Assembly (NCBI GenBank): GCA_002342685.1
Contig: DDQN01000092.1
Location: 1-64,000, forward strand
DNA length: 64,000 nucleotides
Reading direction: 5' to 3'
From: Vibrio sp. UBA2441
GTDB taxonomy: Bacteria; Pseudomonadota; Gammaproteobacteria; Enterobacterales; Vibrionaceae
Under the pieces are notes generated by a model. That model saw only the letters and a list, made by a program, of their open reading frames with translations. It was not told the DNA's origin and searched no databases. Positions 1 through 6,264 of the stretch are shown piece by piece. The position numbers were made by a program, and so were the translations under genes. Numbering within the stretch: position 1 is the stretch's first letter; every line of letters begins with the position of its first letter.

Positions 1-4
1 AATT

Positions 5-80
5 TGGAGCGACACATCGGGTTCGAACCGATGACCTCAACCTTGGCAAGGTTGCGCTCTACCAACTGAGCTAGTGTCGC
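5..80 (-). tRNA. tRNA-Gly (anticodon GCC), copy 1
   Basis: Read on the minus strand this is a full 76-nt tRNA with encoded CCA. The acceptor arm GCGACAC pairs with GTGTCGC, the D-arm is AGCTCAGTTGGTAGAGC, the anticodon loop carries GCC, and the T-loop is GGTTCGAACC. It is the last visible gene of a Leu-Gly block and is identical to the tRNA at 2469-2544. Confidence 0.97.
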
Positions 81-114
81 ATGCTACATTCAAAAGAATG
101 TAGACTTTAATAGA

Positions 115-200
115 TGGTGCCCCGGGCCGGACTTGAACCGGCACAGCCATAAGCCGAGGGATTTTAAATCCCTTGTGTCTACCAATTCCACCACCAGGGC
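115..200 (-). tRNA. tRNA-Leu (anticodon UAA)
   Basis: Minus-strand 86-nt class II tRNA with encoded CCA. It starts GCCCTGG, which pairs with CCGGGGC (one G-U). The anticodon stem GGGAT/ATCCC holds a loop with TAA, a long variable arm follows, and the T-loop is GGTTCAAGTCC. It closely resembles E. coli leuZ, which also lies near glyW and cysT downstream of pgsA. The 34-nt spacer to tRNA-Gly contains the hairpin CTACATTC-aaaa-GAATGTAG. Confidence 0.97.
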
Positions 201-325
201 ACGCAATTCTGGATTGCGATGCTGTTAACTGAAAAGTTATGACACCATCTTCGTATTGAAGCAAAGCTCAACACTCAAAATTTGTTTTCCGTGATTAAGA
301 ATAAGCATCTCCGGAACAGGGCTGT

Positions 326-353
326 ACTTTACTGGATTCAGAAAATGAGTCAA
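326..353 (-). promoter_or_regulatory. Probable sigma-70 promoter of the Leu-Gly tRNA block
   Basis: On the minus strand TTGACT (348-353) and TAAAGT (326-331) are separated by 16 bp. Transcription would start near 319 and run into tRNA-Leu after about 120 nt. The -35 and spacer share the words TTGACTCA and TGAATCC with the promoter of the Cys-Gly block (2660-2687), which supports a common origin. Confidence 0.6.
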
Positions 354-425
354 CCCTATTTTTTTAACTTTTGTTTCGTATGCTGATTTTTTACTCTAAA
401 CGAGCAAATAAAAAGCAACTTGGAA

Positions 426-1664
426 CTACATTGACAAGGTTAACTTACCAGGACTGTTGCTTTTCACCTTTTTCAATGATGCCCCATCGATTTGAACATT
501 AGCAAACCAGAAAGGCGCATGCTTGCCAACAAACGCGTTACTTTTTTGCATAGTGTCATATATGGAAAATGCCCTTGCCTGTGCCAGTGCTACACCATGT
601 ACACTACGATCTAAAATTGGAACATCGTTAATGTCCTCCAAAAGAGCATTTTTTAGATGCTGACCTCTTGCTCCCCAATCAATATAGTCCACTATTGTTT
701 TTGTAAGCACTTTATCCAGTTTAAATAACACATTTGGCAGCACAGAAAGTGTTGGACGAACTTCAGAGCACGCAAAGTACTCTTCCATTTGATCATTATC
801 TCTAAAGCTTTGCATCACTGATACTAAAGAGTCTTCGAACATCTGGCTAAAATAATTACATATTGCATATAGTGCCAAAGTACGAACAGTGCCAATTAAT
901 ACCCCTTCATCAGGCTCTTTGTGACCTGCATGCTCTAAGCGCATTCGAGTCACATTCGCTGTAACGACGGTATGTTGCCACAACTTTGGAGCAATAAGTT
1001 TGGTGTTTTTATCTGCCCATTTCAGTAAAGGTCGAGCCATTAACACAGGAAATAATCTACGGCAGTTATCGATACCTATGTATCCAATAGCCACTTTAGG
1101 ATCATTAGTATGCTTCGGGTATTTTCCTAGTAATTGACAAAAATTTGCATTACCCACTAGGTCAAGAACGCTATTTTTAAGCGTGTGACTCAGTGTTGTT
1201 AATGTACCTAAACGTGAAAAATTTAATGAGGCTGAATAAGCAAACGATGAAAAATGGCCAAAATCAGGAAAGCCCCAAAGTAATTTTGGCACGTCCATTT
1301 GAGACAACTTTTCAATCATCATTTTCTCAGTGGTTACAGCAACTCTTTTAACTACTTTATCGAGAACTAGCTGTCGTTCTTCTATCTGTTCTCTTCTTTC
1401 TACTACTCTCTGTTTTTCACACTGTAGTAAAATTCGCTGATTTTCTGTGATCCGTTCAGTTTCTCCAAAAATAACTGAATCACAATACTCCCCTTGCAAG
1501 CTAAGCAGGCTATCCACATCAGATTGGTCAACTACATATTTCATACTAACTATCCACTTAAAGTGGCGTTGGTTAGTCTGCTCTGATATTTTTTTAGCCG
1601 CTTGCTCTGCCTTTAAGTCATATCGCTTAACACTAAATAATTTTTCTACGGATGATGTGTTCAA
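426..1664 (-). CDS. HDOD-domain protein
   Basis: The 412-residue product matches the HDOD family (HD-related output domain), whose members usually act in bacterial signalling or regulation without the catalytic HD residues. The HDOD-like helical part spans roughly residues 115-310 and includes the typical 'AIGYIGIDNCRRLFPVL' helix. The first 110 residues form a charged, probably helical region rich in Glu, Gln and Arg. The start is TTG at 1664, with GGAA about 8 nt upstream; the next in-frame ATG would remove some 40 residues. It sits between two tRNA blocks, is not in an operon with any neighbour, and its specific role is unknown. Family assignment is fairly sure; function is not. Confidence 0.75.
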   Translation of the reverse strand: MNTSSVEKLFSVKRYDLKAEQAAKKISEQTNQRHFKWIVSMKYVVDQSDVDSLLSLQGEYCDSVIFGETERITENQRILLQCEKQRVVERREQIEERQLVLDKVVKRVAVTTEKMMIEKLSQMDVPKLLWGFPDFGHFSSFAYSASLNFSRLGTLTTLSHTLKNSVLDLVGNANFCQLLGKYPKHTNDPKVAIGYIGIDNCRRLFPVLMARPLLKWADKNTKLIAPKLWQHTVVTANVTRMRLEHAGHKEPDEGVLIGTVRTLALYAICNYFSQMFEDSLVSVMQSFRDNDQMEEYFACSEVRPTLSVLPNVLFKLDKVLTKTIVDYIDWGARGQHLKNALLEDINDVPILDRSVHGVALAQARAFSIYDTMQKSNAFVGKHAPFWFANVQIDGASLKKVKSNSPGKLTLSM

Positions 1665-2045
1665 TGATATATTCCAGACACATATTAGATTTCTATTGAT
1701 AACTCTAATTACAGCACAAAAATGACAAAAATCACAATATCCTTTTGATTGATTTTCCTTTTAACTTATATATACCGACATTACGCTGTGTAACGTATGC
1801 AAGCTTTATGATAAGAATGATTTGCTCATTTATGTCAATAAACATCGATACATTAGGATTTTCTACTAAAAACACAAGGATTATACTTGTTTCATATTGA
1901 AGATTAGATAAAGCACGAAAATAAAGAAGAAAAAAACTCCTATAATTCATTAATTTATCACAAAGCATTCGATAAAATGACTTGAACAACATCACAAAAT
2001 AAACTACAAATTAACCGATATGTTTAGTACTTATAGGAAATGAAG
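1665..2045. other. AT-rich intergenic gap between divergent genes
   Basis: This 381-bp AT-rich gap separates the minus-strand HDOD gene from the plus-strand CBM48 gene and must hold both promoters. I cannot single out convincing -35/-10 pairs. An 87-codon minus-strand frame (1732-1995) lies here, but it has no recognisable domain and its composition looks non-coding. Confidence 0.5.
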
Positions 2046-2348
2046 ATGTTGAAGAAGCGTTTTTTTAAGACCAAGGACGAAGTTGAAGTTACTTTTGAGT
2101 GGCCACAAGGCCAAGAGTCAAGTGTTGCTATTGCTGGGGATTTCAACGGTTGGGAAGCTACACCACTAAAACTAAATAAGAAAAATAAGGCGTACCGCCT
2201 GAAAATCAGACTACCAAAGGGAGACCGTTTTCAGTTCCGCTATCTCATTGATGACACAAACTGGGAAAACGATCCTGCAGCAGATGATTACGTCAGAAAT
2301 AGCTTTGGCACAGACAATAGCTTAATTTCGACCATAGAGACCAATTAG
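2046..2348 (+). CDS. Stand-alone isoamylase N-terminal-like (CBM48/AMPK glycogen-binding) domain protein
   Basis: The product is about 100 residues and consists almost entirely of an early-set, E-set beta-sandwich domain of the CBM48 type. Diagnostic stretches are 'VAIAGDFNGWEATPL', a YRLKIRLPKG strand, and 'FQFRYLIDD..W.NDP.AD'. Such domains bind alpha-glucans in isoamylases, branching enzymes and AMPK beta subunits; here no catalytic domain is attached. Two ATGs are possible (2040 and 2046). GGA at 2036-2038 is 7 nt from the second but only 1 nt from the first, so I chose 2046. A terminator follows directly. Its partner or substrate is not evident from the neighbourhood. Confidence 0.85.
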   Translation: MLKKRFFKTKDEVEVTFEWPQGQESSVAIAGDFNGWEATPLKLNKKNKAYRLKIRLPKGDRFQFRYLIDDTNWENDPAADDYVRNSFGTDNSLISTIETN

Positions 2349-2357
2349 TATTAACTG

Positions 2358-2385
2358 AGCCTTGATGTGCTCCTCAGGGCTTTTA
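2358..2385 (+). terminator. Rho-independent terminator after the CBM48 gene
   Basis: AGCCTTGA and TCAGGGCT form an 8-bp stem with one G-U pair around an 8-nt loop, followed by TTTTAT. It lies 10 nt after the stop codon. Confidence 0.7.
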
Positions 2386-2430
2386 TATCAACCTGCACAA
2401 GTACCTGATCATTCATGCTTGTTCAAATGC

Positions 2431-2463
2431 AAAAAAGCCCGACCATTTCTGATCGGGCTTTTT
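2431..2463 (-). terminator. Terminator of the Cys-Gly tRNA operon
   Basis: The inverted repeat AAAAAAGCCCGA...TCGGGCTTTTT lies just downstream of the tRNA-Gly 3' end on the minus strand. It is A/T-flanked on both sides, so it could also stop plus-strand transcription. Confidence 0.85.
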
Positions 2464-2468
2464 CAATT

Positions 2469-2544
2469 TGGAGCGACACATCGGGTTCGAACCGATGACC
2501 TCAACCTTGGCAAGGTTGCGCTCTACCAACTGAGCTAGTGTCGC
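2469..2544 (-). tRNA. tRNA-Gly (anticodon GCC), copy 2
   Basis: This 76-nt minus-strand tRNA is base-for-base identical to the copy at 5-80, including the four bases beyond the CCA end. It follows tRNA-Cys after a 3-nt spacer, so the two are surely co-transcribed. Confidence 0.97.
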
Positions 2545-2547
2545 AAA

Positions 2548-2621
2548 TGGAGGCGCGTCCCGGAGTCGAACCGAGGTCCACGGATTTGCAATCCGCTGCA
2601 TAGCCACTCTGCCAACGCGCC
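2548..2621 (-). tRNA. tRNA-Cys (anticodon GCA)
   Basis: Minus-strand 74-nt tRNA with encoded CCA. GGCGCGT pairs with ACGCGCC, the anticodon loop reads TTGCAAA, and the discriminator base is U as expected for tRNA-Cys. It is the first gene of the Cys-Gly block. Confidence 0.97.
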
Positions 2622-2659
2622 ATGTCTCTAAGAGTATGTTCCTCTTGAGTACGGGACGC

Positions 2660-2687
2660 ATTCTACGGATTCACTCAAGTGAGTCAA
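2660..2687 (-). promoter_or_regulatory. Sigma-70 promoter of the Cys-Gly tRNA operon with GC-rich discriminator
   Basis: On the minus strand TTGACT (2682-2687) and TAGAAT (2660-2665), each matching consensus at 5 of 6 bases, are 16 bp apart. They are followed by the GC-rich stretch GCGTCCCG, typical of stringently controlled stable-RNA promoters. The predicted start near 2653 gives a leader of about 32 nt before tRNA-Cys. Confidence 0.8.
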
Positions 2688-2866
2688 TAGGATTTTTCGA
2701 TTTTTGTTCCGTTTGACTACTTTACAGGCAGAAAGCTCAGAATCATACAGTCTATTAACATAAACGACCTAAAAGCAATCATGAACAAGAGTAAAAATAT
2801 GCATTCATAGAAGTAGTTTGCTGCTTCTATTCTAATAATTCGTTAACTCAATATGCCTCATAGATC

Positions 2867-2893
2867 AAAAAAGCGAGCTATTGCTCGCTTTTT
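2867..2893 (-). terminator. Rho-independent terminator of pgsA
   Basis: AAAAAAGCGAGC-tatt-GCTCGCTTTTT lies 6 nt beyond the pgsA stop on the minus strand. It separates the varA-uvrC-pgsA transcript from the tRNA operon, which therefore needs its own promoter. Confidence 0.9.
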
Positions 2894-2898
2894 ATATT

Positions 2899-3456
2899 CT
2901 ATTGATGCTCTTCGTTTAACAAGTCATCTTTTGCAGCAGCCAAGTACTGGAACATAGACCAATAAGTCAAAAAAGTAGCTGCATAAAGTGCGACATACCC
3001 TAGCCAAATCATCCAATCATCGTATCGCCAGACCAGAACCCACAAAGCAAACATTTGGGAAACTGTTTTTACTTTACCTATCCATGATACGGCAACACTG
3101 GAGCGTTTACCTATCTCTGCCATCCACTCTCGTAAAGCAGAAATAATGATCTCCCTTGCTATCATTGTCAGCGCGGGAATGGTCACCCAAATTATCGAAT
3201 AGTGCTCAGTAATTAAAATGAGCGCCGTTGTAACCATAACTTTGTCCGCAACGGGATCCAGGAAGGCACCAAACCGAGATGTCTGCCCTAGTTTTCGGGC
3301 AAGCATTCCATCCAGATAATCAGTAACACCTGCGAAGAAAAACACCATAGCTGCCACGAACGGCGCCCAAGTGTATGGCAGGTAAAAAATAACAACAAAA
3401 ACTGGGATTAACACCAGCCTGAGAAGGGTCAAAATATTCGGTATGGTAAAACGCAT
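2899..3456 (-). CDS. pgsA: CDP-diacylglycerol--glycerol-3-phosphate 3-phosphatidyltransferase
   Basis: This inner-membrane enzyme makes phosphatidylglycerol phosphate from CDP-diacylglycerol and glycerol-3-phosphate, the committed step to phosphatidylglycerol and cardiolipin. The 185-residue length is normal for the family. The CDP-alcohol phosphotransferase signature D-G-x2-A-R-x8-G-x3-D-x3-D is intact at about residues 43-66 ('DYLDGMLARKLG' then 'GAFLDPVADK'). Several hydrophobic helices fill the rest. It starts 47 nt after uvrC ends, the same uvrC-pgsA order as in E. coli, and is followed directly by a terminator. A second cardiolipin-pathway gene, cls, lies at 35.1 kb. Confidence 0.97.
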   Translation of the reverse strand: MRFTIPNILTLLRLVLIPVFVVIFYLPYTWAPFVAAMVFFFAGVTDYLDGMLARKLGQTSRFGAFLDPVADKVMVTTALILITEHYSIIWVTIPALTMIAREIIISALREWMAEIGKRSSVAVSWIGKVKTVSQMFALWVLVWRYDDWMIWLGYVALYAATFLTYWSMFQYLAAAKDDLLNEEHQ

Positions 3457-3503
3457 TTTTTATAGGCTCTTATACATTGCCCGCTAATGTTGCGGGAAAA
3501 CGG

Positions 3504-5336
3504 TTACTCTTTCAATGCCTGATGTATTTTTTCTGCTAAAGAAAGGCTAATTCCTGGTATTTTGCTGATATCTTCGACACTTGCACGCTTTAATTCTTGC
3601 AAACCACCCATAAACTTAAGCAATGACTGACGACGTTTTGGTCCAATTCCTTCTATTCCTTCCAGTGGGCTCGTTCTACGAGTTTTAGCTCTCTTAGCTC
3701 GATGGCCGGCAATCGCATGATTATGGCTTTCATCCCGAATATGCTGAATTAGATGCAACGCTGGGGCATCACTTGGAAGATTGAACTCATCACCATCTAT
3801 CGTGAGCAAAGTTTCTAGACCCGGCTTACGAGTAACACCTTTCGCAATGCCAATTAACCTTGGTCGTTTGGGCCAGTCGTTCCAATGTGCTGAGATTATT
3901 TCATTCGCCCGGTTCAGTTGCCCTTTACCACCATCAATAAAAATAATATCTGGAATCTTTTCAACATCTATTTGTTTACTGTATCGACGATCCAATACCT
4001 GTCCCATCGCAGCATAATCATCACCTCCAATGATGCCCGTGATGTTGTATCGGCGATATTCTTGTTTAATCGGTCCTTCATGATTAAACACCACGCAGGA
4101 AGCAATTGTGCTCTCCCCCATCGTATGACTGATATCAAAACATTCCATCCGTCGAATTGAGGTAATGCCTAACTCGTCCTGCAGCGCGGTCACACGTTGC
4201 TGAATCGTCATCTTATGATTAATCTTGGTCGTAATTGCAGTTAAAGCATTCGTATTAGATAATTTAAGGTAACGACCTCGTGTTCCTTTGGGACTGAGGT
4301 GAAGTGTTACTTTTCTTCCAGCTAACTCCGTAAGCACTTCCTGTAACGATGCAATATCATCGAATAAATCTTTATTCAGAACCACTCTGGTTGGAATCGT
4401 TCTCGCATCGTTGTGACTCAGATAGTATTGACTTAGAAAACTATAAAATACTTCTTCCCGGTCAGTATTATTTGGTATTTTGGGAAAGTGACTACGACTG
4501 CCAAGTACTTTCCCTTGGCGTATCATAAGAATATGAATACAAGCGACGCCGTTTTCCTGCGCAAAACCAAGTACATCCATATCATCCATACTATCTTCAG
4601 AGACGGACTGTTGTTCCTGAACCCGCCTGATAGCCTGAATTTGGTCTCTCAGCTTAGCAGCATCTTCAAACCGAAGCGCTTTACTGGCCAACTCCATTTT
4701 CTCAACCAATTGAGAGAGCACCTTCCGGTCTTTACCTTGCAGGAATAATCGTACCAAATTAACCAAATCAGCATATTCGGTATCAGACATAATATGGGAA
4801 ACACAAGGGGCTGAGCATCGGCCAATCTGATACATCAAACATGGTCGAGTACGATTAGCATAAACCGTATCTTCACACTGACGTACAGGCAGAATTTTTT
4901 GGATTAGATGTAACGTCTCCCGTACCGCACCCGAATCAGGATAAGGACCAAAGTACTCCCCTTTTTTCTTTTTGGCACCTCTATGCATCGACAACCGAGC
5001 ATGCTTGTGACCACTTAAAAATATATATGGGTAAGATTTGTCGTCCCGAAGCAAAACATTGTACTTAGGCAAATACTGCTTAATGTAGTTATGCTCAAGA
5101 ATTAGTGCTTCAGTCTCGGTGTGGGTAACCGTTACATCTATTTTATCGATGTGGCTAACCAAAGCTCTTGTTTTCTCGCTATCCACTTTTTTACGAAAAT
5201 AACTGGATAAACGTTTTTTAAGGTCTTTAGCTTTACCAACATAAATAATTTCAGCGCCGACGTTATACATTCTGTATACGCCGGGCTGGTTTGTCACTGT
5301 TTTAAGAAATGATTCTGAATCGAAAAGAGGGGGCAC
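3504..5336 (-). CDS. uvrC: Excinuclease ABC subunit C
   Basis: UvrC makes both incisions around a DNA lesion bound by UvrAB in nucleotide excision repair. The 610-residue protein has all expected parts: an N-terminal GIY-YIG nuclease ('GVYRMYN...IIYVGKAKDLKKRL', residues 18-45) and a Cys cluster near 150-170. A UVR coiled coil for UvrB contact sits near 205-235. The RNase H-like second nuclease begins near 375 ('MECFDISH', 'IFIDGGKGQL'), and tandem helix-hairpin-helix motifs close the C terminus. The start is GTG at 5336, overlapping the upstream varA stop as TAGTG, which suggests translational coupling. Confidence 0.98.
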   Translation of the reverse strand: MPPLFDSESFLKTVTNQPGVYRMYNVGAEIIYVGKAKDLKKRLSSYFRKKVDSEKTRALVSHIDKIDVTVTHTETEALILEHNYIKQYLPKYNVLLRDDKSYPYIFLSGHKHARLSMHRGAKKKKGEYFGPYPDSGAVRETLHLIQKILPVRQCEDTVYANRTRPCLMYQIGRCSAPCVSHIMSDTEYADLVNLVRLFLQGKDRKVLSQLVEKMELASKALRFEDAAKLRDQIQAIRRVQEQQSVSEDSMDDMDVLGFAQENGVACIHILMIRQGKVLGSRSHFPKIPNNTDREEVFYSFLSQYYLSHNDARTIPTRVVLNKDLFDDIASLQEVLTELAGRKVTLHLSPKGTRGRYLKLSNTNALTAITTKINHKMTIQQRVTALQDELGITSIRRMECFDISHTMGESTIASCVVFNHEGPIKQEYRRYNITGIIGGDDYAAMGQVLDRRYSKQIDVEKIPDIIFIDGGKGQLNRANEIISAHWNDWPKRPRLIGIAKGVTRKPGLETLLTIDGDEFNLPSDAPALHLIQHIRDESHNHAIAGHRAKRAKTRRTSPLEGIEGIGPKRRQSLLKFMGGLQELKRASVEDISKIPGISLSLAEKIHQALKE

Positions 5337-5980
5337 TAAAGAGTCTCAGTATCTAACATTCCATGTCGAATCGCTAAATGTGTAAGCTCAACATCACCAT
5401 TAATGTCTAACTTACTAAATAAACGATATCGATAACTATTCACTGTTTTAGGACTTAAGTTCAACTGTTCAGAAATATCTGTCACTCTTTGACCTTTCGT
5501 GATCATCATCATGATCTGGAGCTCTCGCTCTGAAAGATCTTTAAATGGATTATCTGACGCAGACGAAAACTGGCTAAGCGCCATTTGTTGTGCAATTTCA
5601 GGCGAGATATAACGTTGCCCGCTATGCACCATTCGAATTGCATTTACCATCTCGTCCGGGCCTGCACCTTTAGTTAAATAACCCGATGCACCAGCTTGCA
5701 TTACTTTTGTTGGAAACGGATTCTCGGTATGAACCGTTAACACAATAATTTTTATATCCGGATTAAAGCGTAAAATCTTTTTAGTCGCTTCCAAACCGCC
5801 TATACCAGGCATGTTCATATCCATAAGGATAACGTCAGCATTATTGCTGCGACACCATTTTACAGATTCTTCACCGCTGTCAGCTTCCCCTGCTACGTTC
5901 ATTCCACGGACGTCTTCAATAATACGTCTAATCCCTGTGCGAACCAGCTCGTGATCATCTACAAGGAAAACATTAATCAA
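5336..5980 (-). CDS. varA: Response regulator VarA/UvrY/GacA
   Basis: This is the response regulator of the BarA/VarS-type two-component system that drives Csr small-RNA transcription. The receiver domain contains the acidic pair 'VDDHE', the phospho-acceptor in 'ILMDMNMPGIGG' and Lys in 'YLTKGA'. A LuxR/FixJ helix-turn-helix follows ('LSERELQIMMMITKGQ', 'LNLSPKTVNSYRYR'). It is nearly collinear with E. coli UvrY. I place the start at TTG 5980, giving 'MINVFLVDDHE', because GGAG lies 8 nt upstream and orthologues begin there; an in-frame TTG at 5998 would add six residues. It is followed by uvrC, as in E. coli uvrY-uvrC. Confidence 0.95.
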   Translation of the reverse strand: MINVFLVDDHELVRTGIRRIIEDVRGMNVAGEADSGEESVKWCRSNNADVILMDMNMPGIGGLEATKKILRFNPDIKIIVLTVHTENPFPTKVMQAGASGYLTKGAGPDEMVNAIRMVHSGQRYISPEIAQQMALSQFSSASDNPFKDLSERELQIMMMITKGQRVTDISEQLNLSPKTVNSYRYRLFSKLDINGDVELTHLAIRHGMLDTETL

Positions 5981-6264
5981 ACTTGTATCTCCACACAACT
6001 AACATTGGCTCTGCATCCACCTAAAAAGCGGAATACACTAACCTTTCTATATTAACTCATTTTGCACAACATTGCGTAACTACAATATGTCTAACCACAC
6101 AATTTTAGCAAACTCTTATTTACAATTAGCACCAAGCTTCTAATTTTTAGACATTTTTTAACCAGTAGTTAAAAAATTGTCCCGACAACAGTAACGCGTC
6201 ATCTTTCTATTTACCATCATTAATTGCTACTATCTTCCCATTACTGTTAATCATTGAGCACATA

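Noticed and set aside
84..103. Hairpin CTACATTC-aaaa-GAATGTAG as a terminator between tRNA-Leu and tRNA-Gly
   Set aside because: No T run follows on the minus strand and the tRNAs are likely co-transcribed; it is more likely a processing spacer.
37..264. 75-codon minus-strand frame across tRNA-Leu and tRNA-Gly
   Set aside because: It translates through two tRNA genes and has no protein features.
1732..1995. 87-codon minus-strand frame in the gap between HDOD and CBM48 genes
   Set aside because: AT-rich composition, no ribosome site or recognisable domain; more likely chance. Not fully excluded.
2413..2661. 82-codon minus-strand frame across tRNA-Cys and tRNA-Gly
   Set aside because: It covers two tRNAs and their terminator; coding is implausible.
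1..2687. Genomic island integrated at tRNA-Gly
   Set aside because: The repeat includes a whole tRNA plus a related promoter, and there is no integrase or mobility gene; tRNA operon duplication fits better.
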